Positions 49,799-61,901 of a stretch of DNA of 64,000 nt are shown here, in pieces. The DNA comes from Leucaena leucocephala (Eukaryota; Streptophyta; Magnoliopsida; Fabales; Fabaceae): contig CM073562.1 of NCBI GenBank assembly GCA_037074615.1, forward strand, positions 6,123,001 to 6,187,000, in the 5' to 3' direction. The position numbers and the translations under genes are program-made. Each line of letters begins with the position of its first letter. The first letter of the stretch is position 1. The notes under the pieces are model-generated. The model worked only from the letters and a program-made list of their open reading frames with translations, ran no database searches and was not told the origin of the DNA.

Positions 49799-52700
49799 CT
49801 ACTGCTCTACATAGTTCACTGAAAGGTCCCAGTAGTGACCAACACCGGCATCAGCAAAAATTTTGCGGGCTGCTGCTTCAGTCATGCATTCGTGCACAAA
49901 AAATCTATTGAAACTTGGTTTAGAAACACTCCCTTGCCACACTAGAACACACTTATTGACAGGTTTCTCTTCGTCCGATTCTTCATTTTCTTCGTCCTCT
50001 TTTGCAAATTCACTCCAATTTATGCGTCGAAGCATAAGTTTCCCATACCTCTTAATTGACTTGCTCCCACCTTCAACTACTACAACACTCATACCATCAG
50101 AAATCACCGCACACCCAGTCAAACGGTTCTCTTGAGCATTGACATCAACTCTGAAGCGAACTTTAGGATGTGAAAGGTCATTGATCTTGTAAACTGAGAC
50201 AAGTGTCTCCAGAGTATTAGGGTCATCAAAAAGTTTCTTCTCCTTCTTTTCCCTGCGCTCAGCGGGTGTAAGCTTGCGAGCAATATTCCTGTCTATGTGA
50301 GCCTGCTCACGCTCAGCAGCAGCACTACGTATTTCCTTTTCGAGCCTGGTAGGATCCTGAGTTGCCTCAGATCCAAGTACTTTCATTAAATTGCTGATCT
50401 TCACTTTCGGTTTGGGGGGTTCTATGACACCCTGTCGTATCATCTCTTGCCGCTCTTTCTCCTTAGCCAAACGCCTCTGTGTACGGAGTTTCTTTTGCTC
50501 TTTCTTTGTCAGCTTTAGAGGTTGAGGTGGGGGCCGAGCAGGCTCAACAGGTGGTTCAATTGGACGAGGATGCTCAACATAAATAGTGATTCTTTCCATC
50601 CTTATCTTATCCTCACGTATGGTTCCATCAGCAATGTCATCATAATTTACAGAACGCAAAAGAAGTGTGTCCCTAATCAACACAAAAGCCAGAAGTGAAT
50701 CTTGATTTGAACATATTAACAGGAAGAAACAATAGAATATATTTACTCCCTCTAGGGATCAGCAGAAAATGAGTCCAGCTTCCCCTGGCAATTAGTTTAA
50801 CCAATAGTCACTATTGTCATTGCTAATGATCAAGTTAGACATACAAGCCTTCACAGTTGTTCTCAGTTTTTTCAGCAAAAAGTTTTGCAATCTAGGGTCA
50901 TTTGGATTTTTAAAACTATCAATTTCAACCTAATGGCATCAAAGGGTAAAGGCACTCTACTTAATGCCTATGATGCTTAAGAGATGGTATTTATGTCCAG
51001 CACCTCTTGACACCATAAGAGGTGCTGCCTTCAATCAACTACCATAAGCTGCCGGGCCCTTTTGGCGCTTTTGCCATGTTCAAGGTGAAAGTATGCACCT
51101 TAGAAACTCTATAACTACAAGCAACAAAAGCTTACGAGTCCAATGCAATAAAATAAAAATAGTGATAAGATAAAATATAAAACTAAACCCAACCTTAGAA
51201 TCCCAACTCGAACCTAGAGTTAAAAACTTGGTTTTAAAAGATTATCATGTCATTTTTTCCAAAATTTGTCAAATTATATTTCAAATGTTACATGTGTCCA
51301 TTTTTAATTATATAGCATATTCTTCCTTGCTTTAGCACCATGTCTCAATTGGACACACAATTTCTCAGTGCCTCTAGCCTAACGAATTTTAGGTTGTCCA
51401 GAGCCTCAAGTAGGAGACAATTCACTTTTAGCTATCTTGCATAATATAAAGTTCGCTTCTTAGCCTAATTTTAAAAATAACTTCCCTTAAAACTATATCG
51501 AAACTCTTCTCAATAGAAATAAAGATATAAGAAAAACATAGTCCTAGAAGATAGAGCTTGCCTATTCATAGGTTTTGGGTTTCTACAAGATTAAAATGAG
51601 GCCGTGGGCTAGCCACAAATCACATAGGTGCAAAAAAGAGGAGCCATGCAACCCATCATAAAAGTGGGGCAAATATTATAAGAAACAATACAAACATAAT
51701 ATAACTAAAAAGTACTTCTGTGCAAACTTAAATTCAGACAGTGGCATGAACAAAAATTAATACGTGCAGGAAACAGAATGTAAGACCTATCAGCAAGATG
51801 TGTTACACAAGTGACAGGATAGTAGCTACTAAGATGGTTTTATCTGAATAGGATGATGGAGAAATCAGAAAATATGCTGCTGAATCTGCATGGGACAGGT
51901 TCCATGAGGGGGCTAGTCAGTTACTAAACAGTTTGAGCATAGAAAAAAGCAGATTGCTGACTTGAGAAAAGGTTGAAGGACTTGAAAGAGTGCTGGAAGA
52001 CTCAAATTGCCGGGCCCAGGTTTAATTTCTCCAGCTTTCAAATTTCTCCTACTAATGGTTTTTGCTGCAGTTTTATGAATTTTTTGTACTGAAACCTAGA
52101 AGGGAAGCTGTTCGGCACTCAGTGCGTAGTACTCTACCATAAATTAGCAAGAGAATCAGAATTAAGTATAAATGAGAGAACTATCCATTAGTGGTGCCAT
52201 TTATTAAAGGGAACCATTCAAGTTTCGATCTTCATTAAATCAAACAAGCTAACAACACAATGTGGCCAAAGGTGCTTGGCCCAGCCCAAAGGTGATGAAG
52301 TGAAGGTGGCCAGAGGCTGGATGGAGAAGAGAATCGAAATAAGCAAGAAAATAAAAAAGTGAGTACTGTTTTCCTGGATGGAGAAGAGAATCGAAGAAAA
52401 ACATGATAAGAGAATCCAAATAAGCAAGATACACAATAATATCACAGCAAGGAGCTCCTGAAGACTATGATTCTAGCTTATCTCTTCTGTCCTGACATCC
52501 TAGCAACGCACACACAGCAGAACAGACTGAATACAGGTGTTCTATCTTGTATTACAAGTTTCAGATCTCTTAATAGACTATGTGAAGAATTTGATGCCAG
52601 AATTCATTGTTTTATTCATAAAGGATGATATATATAGATACAAGTTCAGGAATAGGATCCCTAAGATTATGGCAAGATTGGTCCTAGGATTCCTATGATT

Positions 52701-55700
52701 TCGGAACATTAAAACAGAACAATAATCCCATGATTTCAGAGATTATAATAAAATACAGGAATCAAAATAGATATTAGAATAAAGGCAATAAATGCCAATC
52801 TTTTATATCTGGGAATTGCCCTATTTTAGTGTCAACACTCCCCCTCAAGCTAGTGAATAGATGTCTTTTATTCCTAGCTTGCCTCTAAGTTCTTCAAAAT
52901 GCAGTCTCACTAAGGCTTTACTGAAAGGGTCCCCTACTTGATGTCGGGATAGAACATACTTTAATTCAAGATTCCTTCATCCTTGTTTTCTTTGATGAAA
53001 TGTTTATCTATGTCCACATGTTTTGTCCTTTCATGGTACATAGGATTTCAGACCATAGCTATAGCTGACACGCTATCACTTCTAAGTTGAATAAGAGTGT
53101 TTAATGCAAGACAAAATTCTTTTAGGATTCAGACAATCCATAATCCTTCACATACACCATGAGCTATTGCTTGTAGTTCAGCTTCTGCATTGCTTCTAGA
53201 GACAACAGTTTGCTTCTTGCTCCTCCATGTCATTACATTCCCCCATAACATGGTGCAGTATCCGAAGGCGGATCTGCATCTGTGTATATGATCAATTCTC
53301 GTGACTTTCTTTTTCAAAATATATTCCCCTTCCTGGTGTCATTTTGAGGTAGTGTAAGATTATATAGACTGCTTCCATGTGTTCCTCCATTGGCCGTATT
53401 TTCTTCATCATTTTGATTGTCAAGTTTACAAGTATATTCCATTGGTGTTTCTGCCAGCTTAGCTCCCAACATCCCTATTTCCTTTAGCAAGTCCAGAGTG
53501 TAGTTCCTTTAGGATACAAAAATTCCGTTTTAGACCTTGCAACTTCTATTCCTAAGAAATATCTTAGACTTCCCAAGTCTTTCACTTCAAATTCCTTTTC
53601 TAGTGACTTCTTAAGTCTCATCAATTCGTCAATGTCATCCCCTGTTAGGACGATATTATCAACATACACAATAAGGATGGTTATCTTGTCTTGCGTTTCA
53701 CAAACAATGTGATCCGCTTGACACTGAGTGAAACCAACTCTCTTCACGGCCTTTGCAAATCTTTCGAACCATGCTCTTGGGGACTATTTTAGTCCATATA
53801 ATGACTTGTAGAGTCTACATGCTAGCCCCAGAGTATTATATTCAACAAGTCCTTCTAGGATATCCATATATACTTCCTCCTCTAGATCTCCATTGAGAAA
53901 GGCGTTTTTCACATCTAGTTCATGTAGAGGCCAATCCAAATTAGCTGCTAAAGACAGAAGTATTCAGATAGTGTTTAATTTAGCCACTAGTGCAAAGATC
54001 TCACGATAGTCAATGCCATAGGTTTCAGAGTACCCGTTTACAAGTTGAGCCTTGTATTTGTTTGTAGAGCCATCAGGGTTGTACTTAGTGAAAACCCATT
54101 TGTACTCCATAATCTTCTTTCCTGGTGGTCATTTCATGAGTTCCCAAGTTTGGTTTTTGATGAGGGCTTTCAATTATTCTACAATGGCCCTTTCCAATTT
54201 GAGTCTTTGATGTCCGATTCAAAGGTGGTAGGTAGTTTTTCATCTGTTAAGTGGGCAACAAAACTACGCATAAATGTTGACAATCTATCATAGGAAACAA
54301 AGTTACCAATAGGATGTCCAGTACATGATCTAACCTTTTTTGGCAATTGGCCACCCAAGAGCTCTAGAACTAGGAACTGAGGTTGACTCCTGTGATGGTT
54401 CAGTATCAGAAGGCTCTACATGATCCAGATTTTCCTCCTCCACCATTGCGACCTCGACTGTTTCAGTGTTTGCTACCTCTGCATCTGTGTCTTGGTCATC
54501 ATGTAGTGCTGTCTCAATAAGGTCAAGACTATTGTCGGGCTCTAGAACTAGGAACTGAGGTTGCTCCTATGATGGTTCAGTATCAAAGGACTCTACATGA
54601 TCCAGATTTTCCTCCTCCACCATTGTGACCTCGACTGTTTCAGTGTCTGCTACCTCTACATCTGTCTCTTGGTCATCATGTAGTGCTGTCTCAATGAGGT
54701 CAAGACTAGTGTCAAGGCTAGTTTCAAGGTCAACTAGAATGGGAAAGGTTGTAGTTTAAGTAGTAATTGGTATAGGTGCTGCTAGTGTACCAATATGAAA
54801 CTCCCATTCTTCCATGCTCTCCCCTGAATGGGTGTTTAGGTCTAAAAGGGTAGGTGTTTTGCAAAGGTGACATTCATGGTGGCTTAGAATTTCTTTTGGG
54901 TAGGAAAGTAGCATTTATATCCCTTTTGCGTATGTGAGTACCCAAGGAAAATACATTTTATGGCATCCAGATTTCTACCATTGTTCATTGTGAACATAAG
55001 CAATACACCTGAAGACCTTTTTAGGTAGGTAGTTTAGGAGATGGGAAATCAGGCAGGCTTTCGAGAGGAGGTTAAAAAAGGTGGAATAGGTGAGTTTTTT
55101 AGGGAAACCTATTGATTAAGTAGCAGTGAGGATGGCTTCCCCCCAATAATATTTCGAAACATTATTTGTCAACATGATGACACGAGTAACATCAAGAAGA
55201 TGGCGATTTTTACATTCTATGGTGCCATTATGTTGTGGTGTGTTAATACAACTGGTTTGGGGTATAATATCGTTCTGTTGAAGGTAGATTTAGAGCTGCA
55301 CATTTGTATATTCCTTCCCATTATCGCTCCTAAGGATTTTTATAGAGGTGTTATACTACGTTTGTATCATTTTGTGAAAATTGATAAAGATTTGTGTGAA
55401 GTCAGATTTTTCTTTCATGATAGTAACCCAAGTGAACTATGTGTGGTCATCAATGACGATGACAAACCATTTTGTATACGAGGGTTGGCACACATGCAGG
55501 TCCCCAAATATCATTGTGTACAAGAGAGAAAGGGTGAGTGTATTCATGGGAATAAGGTTGGTAGCTATGTTTAGTATGTTTAAATAGTTGGCAGATTTCA
55601 CAAGTGTTAAAAGATGAAGTTTTAGTCATACACTTTGGAAAAATTCTGGACATGTATTTGAAATTTGGGTGACCTAACCTATAATGCTAAAGTAAAATTT

Positions 55701-58700
55701 CATCTAAAAACAGAACATGTGTCAGCTGTAGATGTTCCAATCGTCTTCCCCGACTCCAAGTCCTAAAATAAACAAAGTGGCTAAGAAGTCCATATGGCAT
55801 CGCCTGGATAGGGTAGCTTTACTAACAAAAAGCAAGTTGCACTTCAAGTTAGGCGCAGTGAGCATAACAATACCAAACAAGCAAACTTCTCCTATTCCCT
55901 GAACTTTAATATATTTCCCATCTGCTTTTATAAACATGAGTATCACAAGGTTTAACATTTTAAAGAATATTAAGGTTACCAAACATATGATCAATAGCTC
56001 TAGAATCAACAATCCACATTTGATCATTATGAACCTCGATTTGAGATGCTAAAATAGCATTACCTATATATGCTATATTACCTGCGGCTATAATCTGGTC
56101 TTTGGCCTCATGTTGCAGCAGTATTTTTCTCAAAACTTCGAATTCCTCTCTACTCAATTTCTCATCAGGTGCAATATTTGAGTCAGAGACAGCATCATGA
56201 GCATTCATCTCATTTCGGCCTTTACACTTCAGATGAGGTGGTTTACCAACTTCCAGTATTCGTCTCTAGTGTGTCCTGATTTATGACAATTATCACACCA
56301 CTTTCCACTTTTCTTGCCCTTGGAGCCATTAGTTCTATGAGGAGAGCCTCCGGATTGTTCTCATTAGCTGGCTATTATAGTGGGGTTGGAAGATGCTACC
56401 TACTTTCTTCCTGTTTAGCCATAAAGAACACCTTCCTTATAGGGCAAAGTTTCCTGGTTCATAATCCTTCCTCTAATCTCATCAAATGACGGTTGCAAAC
56501 CAAGCAAGAATTTGTTAACTCTTCTTTCTTCCTTAACTTTCTCATACAACTGAGCATCCGCGGCACATGACCACTAGGGTGTGTCATATTCATCCAACTG
56601 GTAACACAATGGAACTAGTTTGGACCAATATTCTATGGTGGGGAAGTTACCCTATCTAACTCTCTAAGTTGGCTTCAATATCGAGGATTGCAACACGATT
56701 TTTAAATGCTGCAAACATATCTTGCGTTACTTCCCAAACTACTTGGGAGAATTTATACAATATGAAGGTTGCACTGATCTCTGTAGTCATCGAGTTCATG
56801 AGCCACAATTGAATCATCAAGTCATCTGCCTGCCACATGTTTATCTTGGATCTATTGTTGATGGTTTCATGGTGGTACCATCCAAATACCCAATTTTGCC
56901 TTTTTCAGTGACAAAGGAGAACACCCGAGGCCCACTGCAAATAATTGTTGCCATTCAAGCGGTGGATAGTTATCTAAGATAAACTGGCATCGTGTGGCAC
57001 TTGAAGGCTTGCACTCGACACTAGCAGCACTATGGTATTTTGTGCCGATAGGAGCAAGCCGCCCTAGCTATCGTTCAACCCAAAGCCTAACTAGATTATC
57101 TCTTCTCTAATACCATAAAGAGTTTGATGTTAGAATTCATTGTTTTATTCATCATGGATGATATATATAGATACAAGTTCAGGAATAGGATCCCTAAGAT
57201 TATGGCAAGTTTGCTCCAAGGATTCCTATGATTTTGTAACATTAAACAGAACGATAATCCCATGATTTCAGGGATTATAATCAGGTACAGGAATCAAAAC
57301 AGATATTAGAATAAAGGCAATAAATGTTATTCTATATCTGGAAATTCCCTTATTTTAGCATCAACACTAAGCATGATTTCAATCACAAACCAATAGGCTA
57401 AAAGTGATTTTAGCCATCACCATTGGGTCATTTTACTCTCATTTTACTAATTATCATCAGTATAGCCACAAAACCAGCTAACTGACCATCTAACAGACCC
57501 AGCTGTGGCAACATAAAGCTAATTTTGACAACGCTTGTCTGTAAGCACTTGTCACTTGACTATCATTACGTTTTAAAATTATCATAAGGATAATTATAAC
57601 ACGTAATGATAACTAAGAATAGAAAGATATCAGGATGGGCCATAAACACAACCTAGACATATACTTCATCTTTTCTGATCACTCAAATTTCTGTACTACA
57701 TACCATAAACACAACCACTAGGATTTCTCAGGCAGGTATATTTAAAAACAAATAGTTCAAAGTATCTATCAACTTACCACCACTCAATTTCTGGAATTTG
57801 CTCCTTGGGTTTTTCTTTGATTACTACTCTTTCTGTTATTTCAATTAAGTTTGGATTTATATCAGGTGCTGCCTTAGCCTTTGACAATTGTGCTTGCTTC
57901 GCTTTGTGCTCTTTTGCTTGAGCTTCTCCAAATTTACTCTGCATGTTCATATTAAAAGGATCTCACTAATATGTAGATTTAAATAAAAAGGGAAATTCCC
58001 AATAGATAAAAGGGGTAAGAACAAAAAAGTAAGGAAAAGGTACCTTCAATTTTATTGTTTCTGCCTCTTTTGACCATTTTCCTTCCTCTACAAACTGGAA
58101 AGACATCCTCTTGGGCCTCAAGAGTTTTGTTTTATTGATGCCCATTCTTTCATCAAAATGGGGATTAGACTCGGGATCAACATCCAACACAGGTTTCAGT
58201 ATTTGGAATGAGTCTTTCTTCAATTTGTTAATGTTGACCTAAAAAGTTCAAAATCATCCTAGCATTAACACATGAATCCAACCAGAAAGGGCTAACTACT
58301 CAAATATTGAAAAAACCACACACCTTTAATGTGCTAAGGTTGCTTGGCTTAGTCACATTAACAACATTTCCATGTTCATCTATTTCCCTGCCCTGAGCAT
58401 CAAGACGAAGAACAGGGGCCTTGGTGGGTTTCTGTGGGACATCAATATCAGTTACCACCTGCCCAGGGAACATGTTTATGAGAGGAGCAAACTGTGGATC
58501 CTGGCGAAAGCCCATCCTGGCAGCAAGCTCCTGGGCACGTCTGACAGCTTCATAGTTCGGTTGAGTACCAATACCAGCAGGAGCAGCAGATGTAATAGTC
58601 GGCAGCTCTGCAGCAGCTGCAGCTGCAGGAAAATTAGAAATATTTGCAACAAGCCCTGCGGAAGCTGGTGTGGCAGTCATAGCTGCCACTCCAGCACTAA

Positions 58701-60702
58701 CAGAAGGCATCTTAGATTCATCCTGTAAACCTAATTGTTTGCTTCCTTCCACCTTCGTAGAATTCTTGTTCAACTACACAACCAAAAGCATAGTAATTAA
58801 TGCATTCAGATGGATATGTAAAATCTAATTCCCAAAGGGTATTGTAGTGTCCGAGAGTTATAATAGGCAAATATCAAACTAAAAGCAGATACTAATGAGC
58901 AGAAGATTTTAGAAAATCGCCACATTACCTGAGGAATTTTCTTTAGCTTCTCTGACAACGCCTTCTGCATTTGCAAAGCTTTCTTAGCTTTAGCTAAGGC
59001 ATCAAAAGAGAAGTTTCCACTTTTTCCAGTAGTTGAAGATGACCCATCTGTACTAGATTTTCCAGTAACCTCATGAGATCTGGTAATACTAACGCCCTTA
59101 TTTTCATTTGTGGTAGAAATCGGAGATACCTTGACAGAAGGGAAAGGACTAGGAACATGTGATGCTTCAGGCACACTCCTTGAAGTGCTAGCATGAGATC
59201 CCAGGACAAAACCCTGAAAAATGAAGTATTCAGTAGTTGATGGATATTTCGAAAGGAATAAAAGAAAAAAGCAAACTATAATTTTAAGGAGTGAGCAAAA
59301 CTGGCATTCAAATGATTAAATTTCAAGTTTCAACCACAAAAAAATTCTTGCAATTATGCAAAGAACATGTCTGCAAAACTGACAGTTAACCACCCAATTA
59401 AGGAGCAAATAAAAAAGTTTCTTATTCTATACAAGTGATGAACAGTAGCCAATTCCAAGAACTTCATCAAATATTTAAAAGTGCCATCTATAATGACATT
59501 GATATAAAACTCGTATCAGGATAGTAAAATATTGACACAGTAAAGCAAAAACAAATATGCAGGGATTTGACAAGCATTAAACATTTTTCTAGTTATTATG
59601 ATATAGAAATATAAATAAAGCCATATTCTAGTCTTAAATCTTAAATTTCAAATCTCACACACATACCCATCACGGCATTTTGCAGATTGGGGTTGGGCAA
59701 CAATACAAGTTATACATAACCATCTAGAAAGCATCCATCCAAAGTATAGACAACACTACGCAACTAAAAATTTTTGGGATTTCAAAGGACGACTAGAGCA
59801 GAGCAGGGTAATGGGAAACAGAAACATTCGTTTTATCAACCTATCATAAAAAGATTAAAAAAACTCACATTTCCGACTGAAGCATTTCCACCAGCTGAAT
59901 CCTGGGCATTGTCAAACTTCTGATCATTAGGTTCTTCCTTCACTCTCACCTCATTAACCTTCCCTTGTTTCCCGTTTTCATTGTCTTCCAAATCCTCTTC
60001 CTTCTTCACTTTATCCCCAAACTTAGCCTTCACTTGTTTCCCATCTTCATTGTCTTCCAAATCCTCTTCCTTCTTCACTTTATCCCCAAACCTCCTCCTC
60101 TCCCTCCTTCCCTCTCTGCCCCCACCATTCATCTCCTTGCCCTCCACAACCCTGTCCTCGAATCTCCTCCTTTCCATCCTCTCTTCTGAAACCCTAGTTC
60201 TCTTTTCCTCCCTATCATCCTTATCCTTATCTTCATTGTGTTCCCTCTCTTTCCTCTTGTTCGAATACGATGAGTGCCCTCTCTCCAACGACTCTTCCCT
60301 CTCACTCCTAAACTCACGGTCTGAATCCCTCTCCTCGTATGATTCCTCGGGCTTCACCGTCCTATGCTTTGGCCTCTCTTTGCTTCCTTCCCTCTCACTT
60401 CCAGGCTCGTGAGACCACTCACGTCTCCCATCTCTATCGTAAACCCCATCCCTGCTCCCTTCTCGCTCATCGCTCGAATCATACGACAGCTCACGCGATC
60501 TTTCACGCCTTGATTTGTGCGAGTGCTCGCGCTTGGAATCCTTGTGGTGATGGCGATCGCAATCACGGTGGGGCCTGTCATCGTTGTCGTGGCTCCGGTG
60601 CTTATGGTCTCGATCGCGATCGCGTTCTCCGTGGCGGTCTCTGCTATCTCTTTCTTCACGAGTTCTCTTGCTGGATCTGTCCTTCTCTACGTGGGCGTCC
60701 AT
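49799..60702 (-). CDS. PRP3: PRP3, U4/U6 snRNP splicing factor (six exons)
   Basis: Coding exons, in transcript order: 60702-59869, 59213-58929, 58773-58324, 58238-58044, 57938-57778 and 50672-49799. All five introns have GT...AG ends and the exons total 2799 bases, or 932 residues plus stop. Exon 1 (1-278) is a charged RS/RD/RE-rich tail like those of splicing factors. Exons 3-6 carry the conserved Prp3 core, with AQELAARMGF and FAPLINMFPGQ in exon 3 and IPEIEWWD across the exon 5/6 junction. The C-terminal ~130 residues (from about 800) match the DUF1115-type ferredoxin-like domain of Prp3. Prp3 binds U4/U6 snRNA in the tri-snRNP in the nucleus; the Arabidopsis counterpart is RDM16. An in-frame ATG 27 codons upstream (60783) exists, but 60702 is preferred because an AAACCCTAG leader precedes it. 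The frame is open throughout, so the gene looks functional despite the intronic retrotransposon. Exon ends were set by hand from splice sites. Confidence 0.93.
50998..51027. repeat. Perfect 11-bp inverted repeat in PRP3 intron 5
   Basis: Arms CAGCACCTCTT (50998-51008) and AAGAGGTGCTG (51017-51027) pair perfectly around an 8-base loop. It could be a trace of a mobile element or just a chance hairpin in the pre-mRNA. Confidence 0.7.
52583..52837 (-). repeat. 3' LTR of the intronic Copia element
   Basis: On the plus strand it starts TGAAGAATTTG and ends GTCAACA; read on the minus strand it runs TGTTGAC...TTCA. It aligns along its length with 57116-57366. Confidence 0.88.
53129..56838 (-). pseudogene. 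Decayed gag-pol of the intronic Copia element
   Basis: Fragments follow the Copia order on the minus strand. A gag-like piece lies at 56838-56656. The protease motif at 56208-55960 reads WIVDSRAIDHM, where the usual form has DSG. Integrase-type pieces at 55653-55450 carry CEICQ and HNDIWGPA. Reverse transcriptase at 53747-53484 reads VYVDNIVLTGDD, then LRYFLGIEVA. RNase H at 53317-53129 carries GYC, KQTVVSRSNAEAELQA. Frameshifts and stops separate the pieces, and the protease and polymerase motifs have lost key residues, so it should not make working enzymes. Confidence 0.88.
54361..54716 (-). repeat. 178-bp tandem duplication in the Copia spacer
   Basis: Copy 1 (54361-54538) and copy 2 (54539-54716) both open with GCTCTAGAACTAGGAACTGA and run in parallel with a few differences. 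The block lies between integrase and reverse transcriptase, in the variable linker of pol. Confidence 0.88.
57116..57366 (-). repeat. 5' LTR of the intronic Copia element
   Basis: It is the partner of 52583-52837. Its terminal CA appears changed to TA (plus-strand start TAAAGAG). The primer-binding site follows directly on the minus strand at 57115. Confidence 0.88.
59964..60091 (-). repeat. In-frame 69-bp tandem duplication in PRP3 exon 1
   Basis: A 43-base stretch starting at 59980 recurs exactly at 60049, a shift of 69 bases or 23 codons. Both copies read FGDKVKKEEDLEDNE followed by an acidic or Asn residue and GKQ. The frame is kept, so the protein has two copies of the charged module near residues 205-245. 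Confidence 0.9.
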
Positions 60703-60704
60703 TC

Positions 60705-60712
60705 TAGGGTTT
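60705..60712 (-). promoter_or_regulatory. Telo-box (AAACCCTA) in the PRP3 leader
   Basis: AAACCCTA on the minus strand ends two bases before the chosen start codon. This motif is common near starts of plant genes for the translation and RNA-processing machinery, which fits PRP3. Whether it acts as DNA element or only as leader sequence cannot be seen. Confidence 0.45.
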
Positions 60713-60782
60713 CCGATATGCTCTCTCCCGCTCCCTCTCTGCACTAAGGCCGTTAGAAGATGATGATAGGGATTCAATTTCA

Positions 60783-61901
60783 CGGTTCAGACTGCGGACC
60801 CAATTCTGGGTTGGATTTTGCTTCGTAATTTTCTCTCATAATATTATTCTTATATTTGTATGGATAAAGTAAATTAAAAAAAATAATTAACGTTCTAAAA
60901 TATTTAAAATATAATTAATATTTTAAATTAATTTTAAAAATATAATTAATAATTTAAAATATTTAAAATAATATAATTTTATTTATTTATTAATAAAAAT
61001 ATTAATTTTAATTTAATTTTATGTTACATAAATATTTTATTTTAACATATTATTATTTAAAATATTATATTATTTTAATAAATTTTAATAAATAAATTAT
61101 AATTTTTTTATTTTTACATATAAATTATATATAATATTAATTTTAAAATTTATTTAATATTATTTTTTAAATAATATAAAATATATGATTTTTTAAATAA
61201 TAATTTATCAAAATAAAATTTATATTTTTAAGTAAAAGGGTAAAGTTGTACTAGTTTAAATATTTTAAAATGTTGATCATACTTTTAAAATTAGTTTAAA
61301 GTATTAATTATATTCTTAAATATTTTAGGGTACTAGTCACATTTTTTAATTTTTTCAAAGTATTATTATATCCTTAAATATTTTAGAGTACTAATGGATT
61401 CTTCAAAATTAATTTATAATACTAAATATATTTTTATTCTTTTTTTTTATTTTATGGTTCAATATGTTCTAGTGAAAGAATAGTTTTGTGACATTAGTTG
61501 TTAAAATGGCAAGTGATCTCAATACATATAAGAAGAACACAATCAAATCTCAAAAATTATATTTATTAAGATATATGAGAATTATTTACACTTTAAATCT
61601 AAAAAACATAGGGATACAATTCACTATATAAAAAAAAGTAATTTTGTAGAAAAAATAATAAAATTAAAAATATATATTTAGTCATATATATTTATATTAA
61701 GTTTTATTTTAATTATTTAAGTATAAAAAATATACTTTTAATTTTTTTAATTTAATATTGTTATATTTATTAATAAAAAGTGTTAACTCAATAAATTTAA
61801 AATAACAATTTTATAATTAAATAGTGACTGTAAAATTGAAATAAAAGTATTGTATTAAAAAATTTAAAATACTTTAGTGCTCTTTAATGGCATAATTATA
61901 G
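60783..61901. other. Region upstream of PRP3
   Basis: The first 60 bases are moderately GC-rich and probably hold the promoter and transcription start. Beyond 60830 the sequence is extremely AT-rich, with repeats of TATTTTAAA(G/T)TA(C/T)TA-type phrases (61250-61400) and no gene. Confidence 0.6.

Larger units (their letters stand above)
52583..57366 (-). mobile_element. Copia LTR retrotransposon inserted in PRP3 intron 5
   Basis: Two LTRs of about 255 and 251 bases flank a decayed coding interior on the minus strand. The flanking bases CTATG (52578-52582) and CTAAG (57367-57371) look like a 5-bp target duplication with one change. A tRNA-Met-type primer site (TGGTATTAGAG) follows the 5' LTR at 57115, and a purine tract ending GAGGGGGAG precedes the 3' LTR at 52838. 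By hand I count roughly 20-25 differences between the LTRs, so it is not young. Frames for gag, protease, integrase, reverse transcriptase and RNase H occur in Copia order but are broken by stops and frameshifts. Confidence 0.92.
50673..57777 (-). other. Fifth intron of PRP3, 7.1 kb, carrying a Copia element
   Basis: The donor GTAAGT (57777 downward) and acceptor ATTAG (ending at 50673) flank 7105 bases. Of these, 4784 are the retrotransposon at 52583-57366. The rest, 50673-52582 and 57367-57777, shows no gene. It holds a perfect hairpin at 50998-51027 and a small purine-rich repeat at 52315-52430 in which a GGATGGAGAAGAGAATCGAA motif occurs twice. The other four introns are only 85 to 655 bases. 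Confidence 0.88.

Noticed and set aside
55200..55574. 124-residue plus-strand frame
   Set aside because: It is opposite the integrase remnant of the minus-strand Copia element.
59965..60747. Several frames opposite PRP3 exon 1
   Set aside because: They are antisense or out-of-frame shadows of the RS/RD-rich exon, with biased Ser/Leu or Thr/Ala content.
60702..60783. Upstream ATG at 60783 as PRP3 start
   Set aside because: The 27 added residues look like translated leader, and the AAACCCTAG telo-box region would become coding. The ATG at 60702 is preferred, though not proven.
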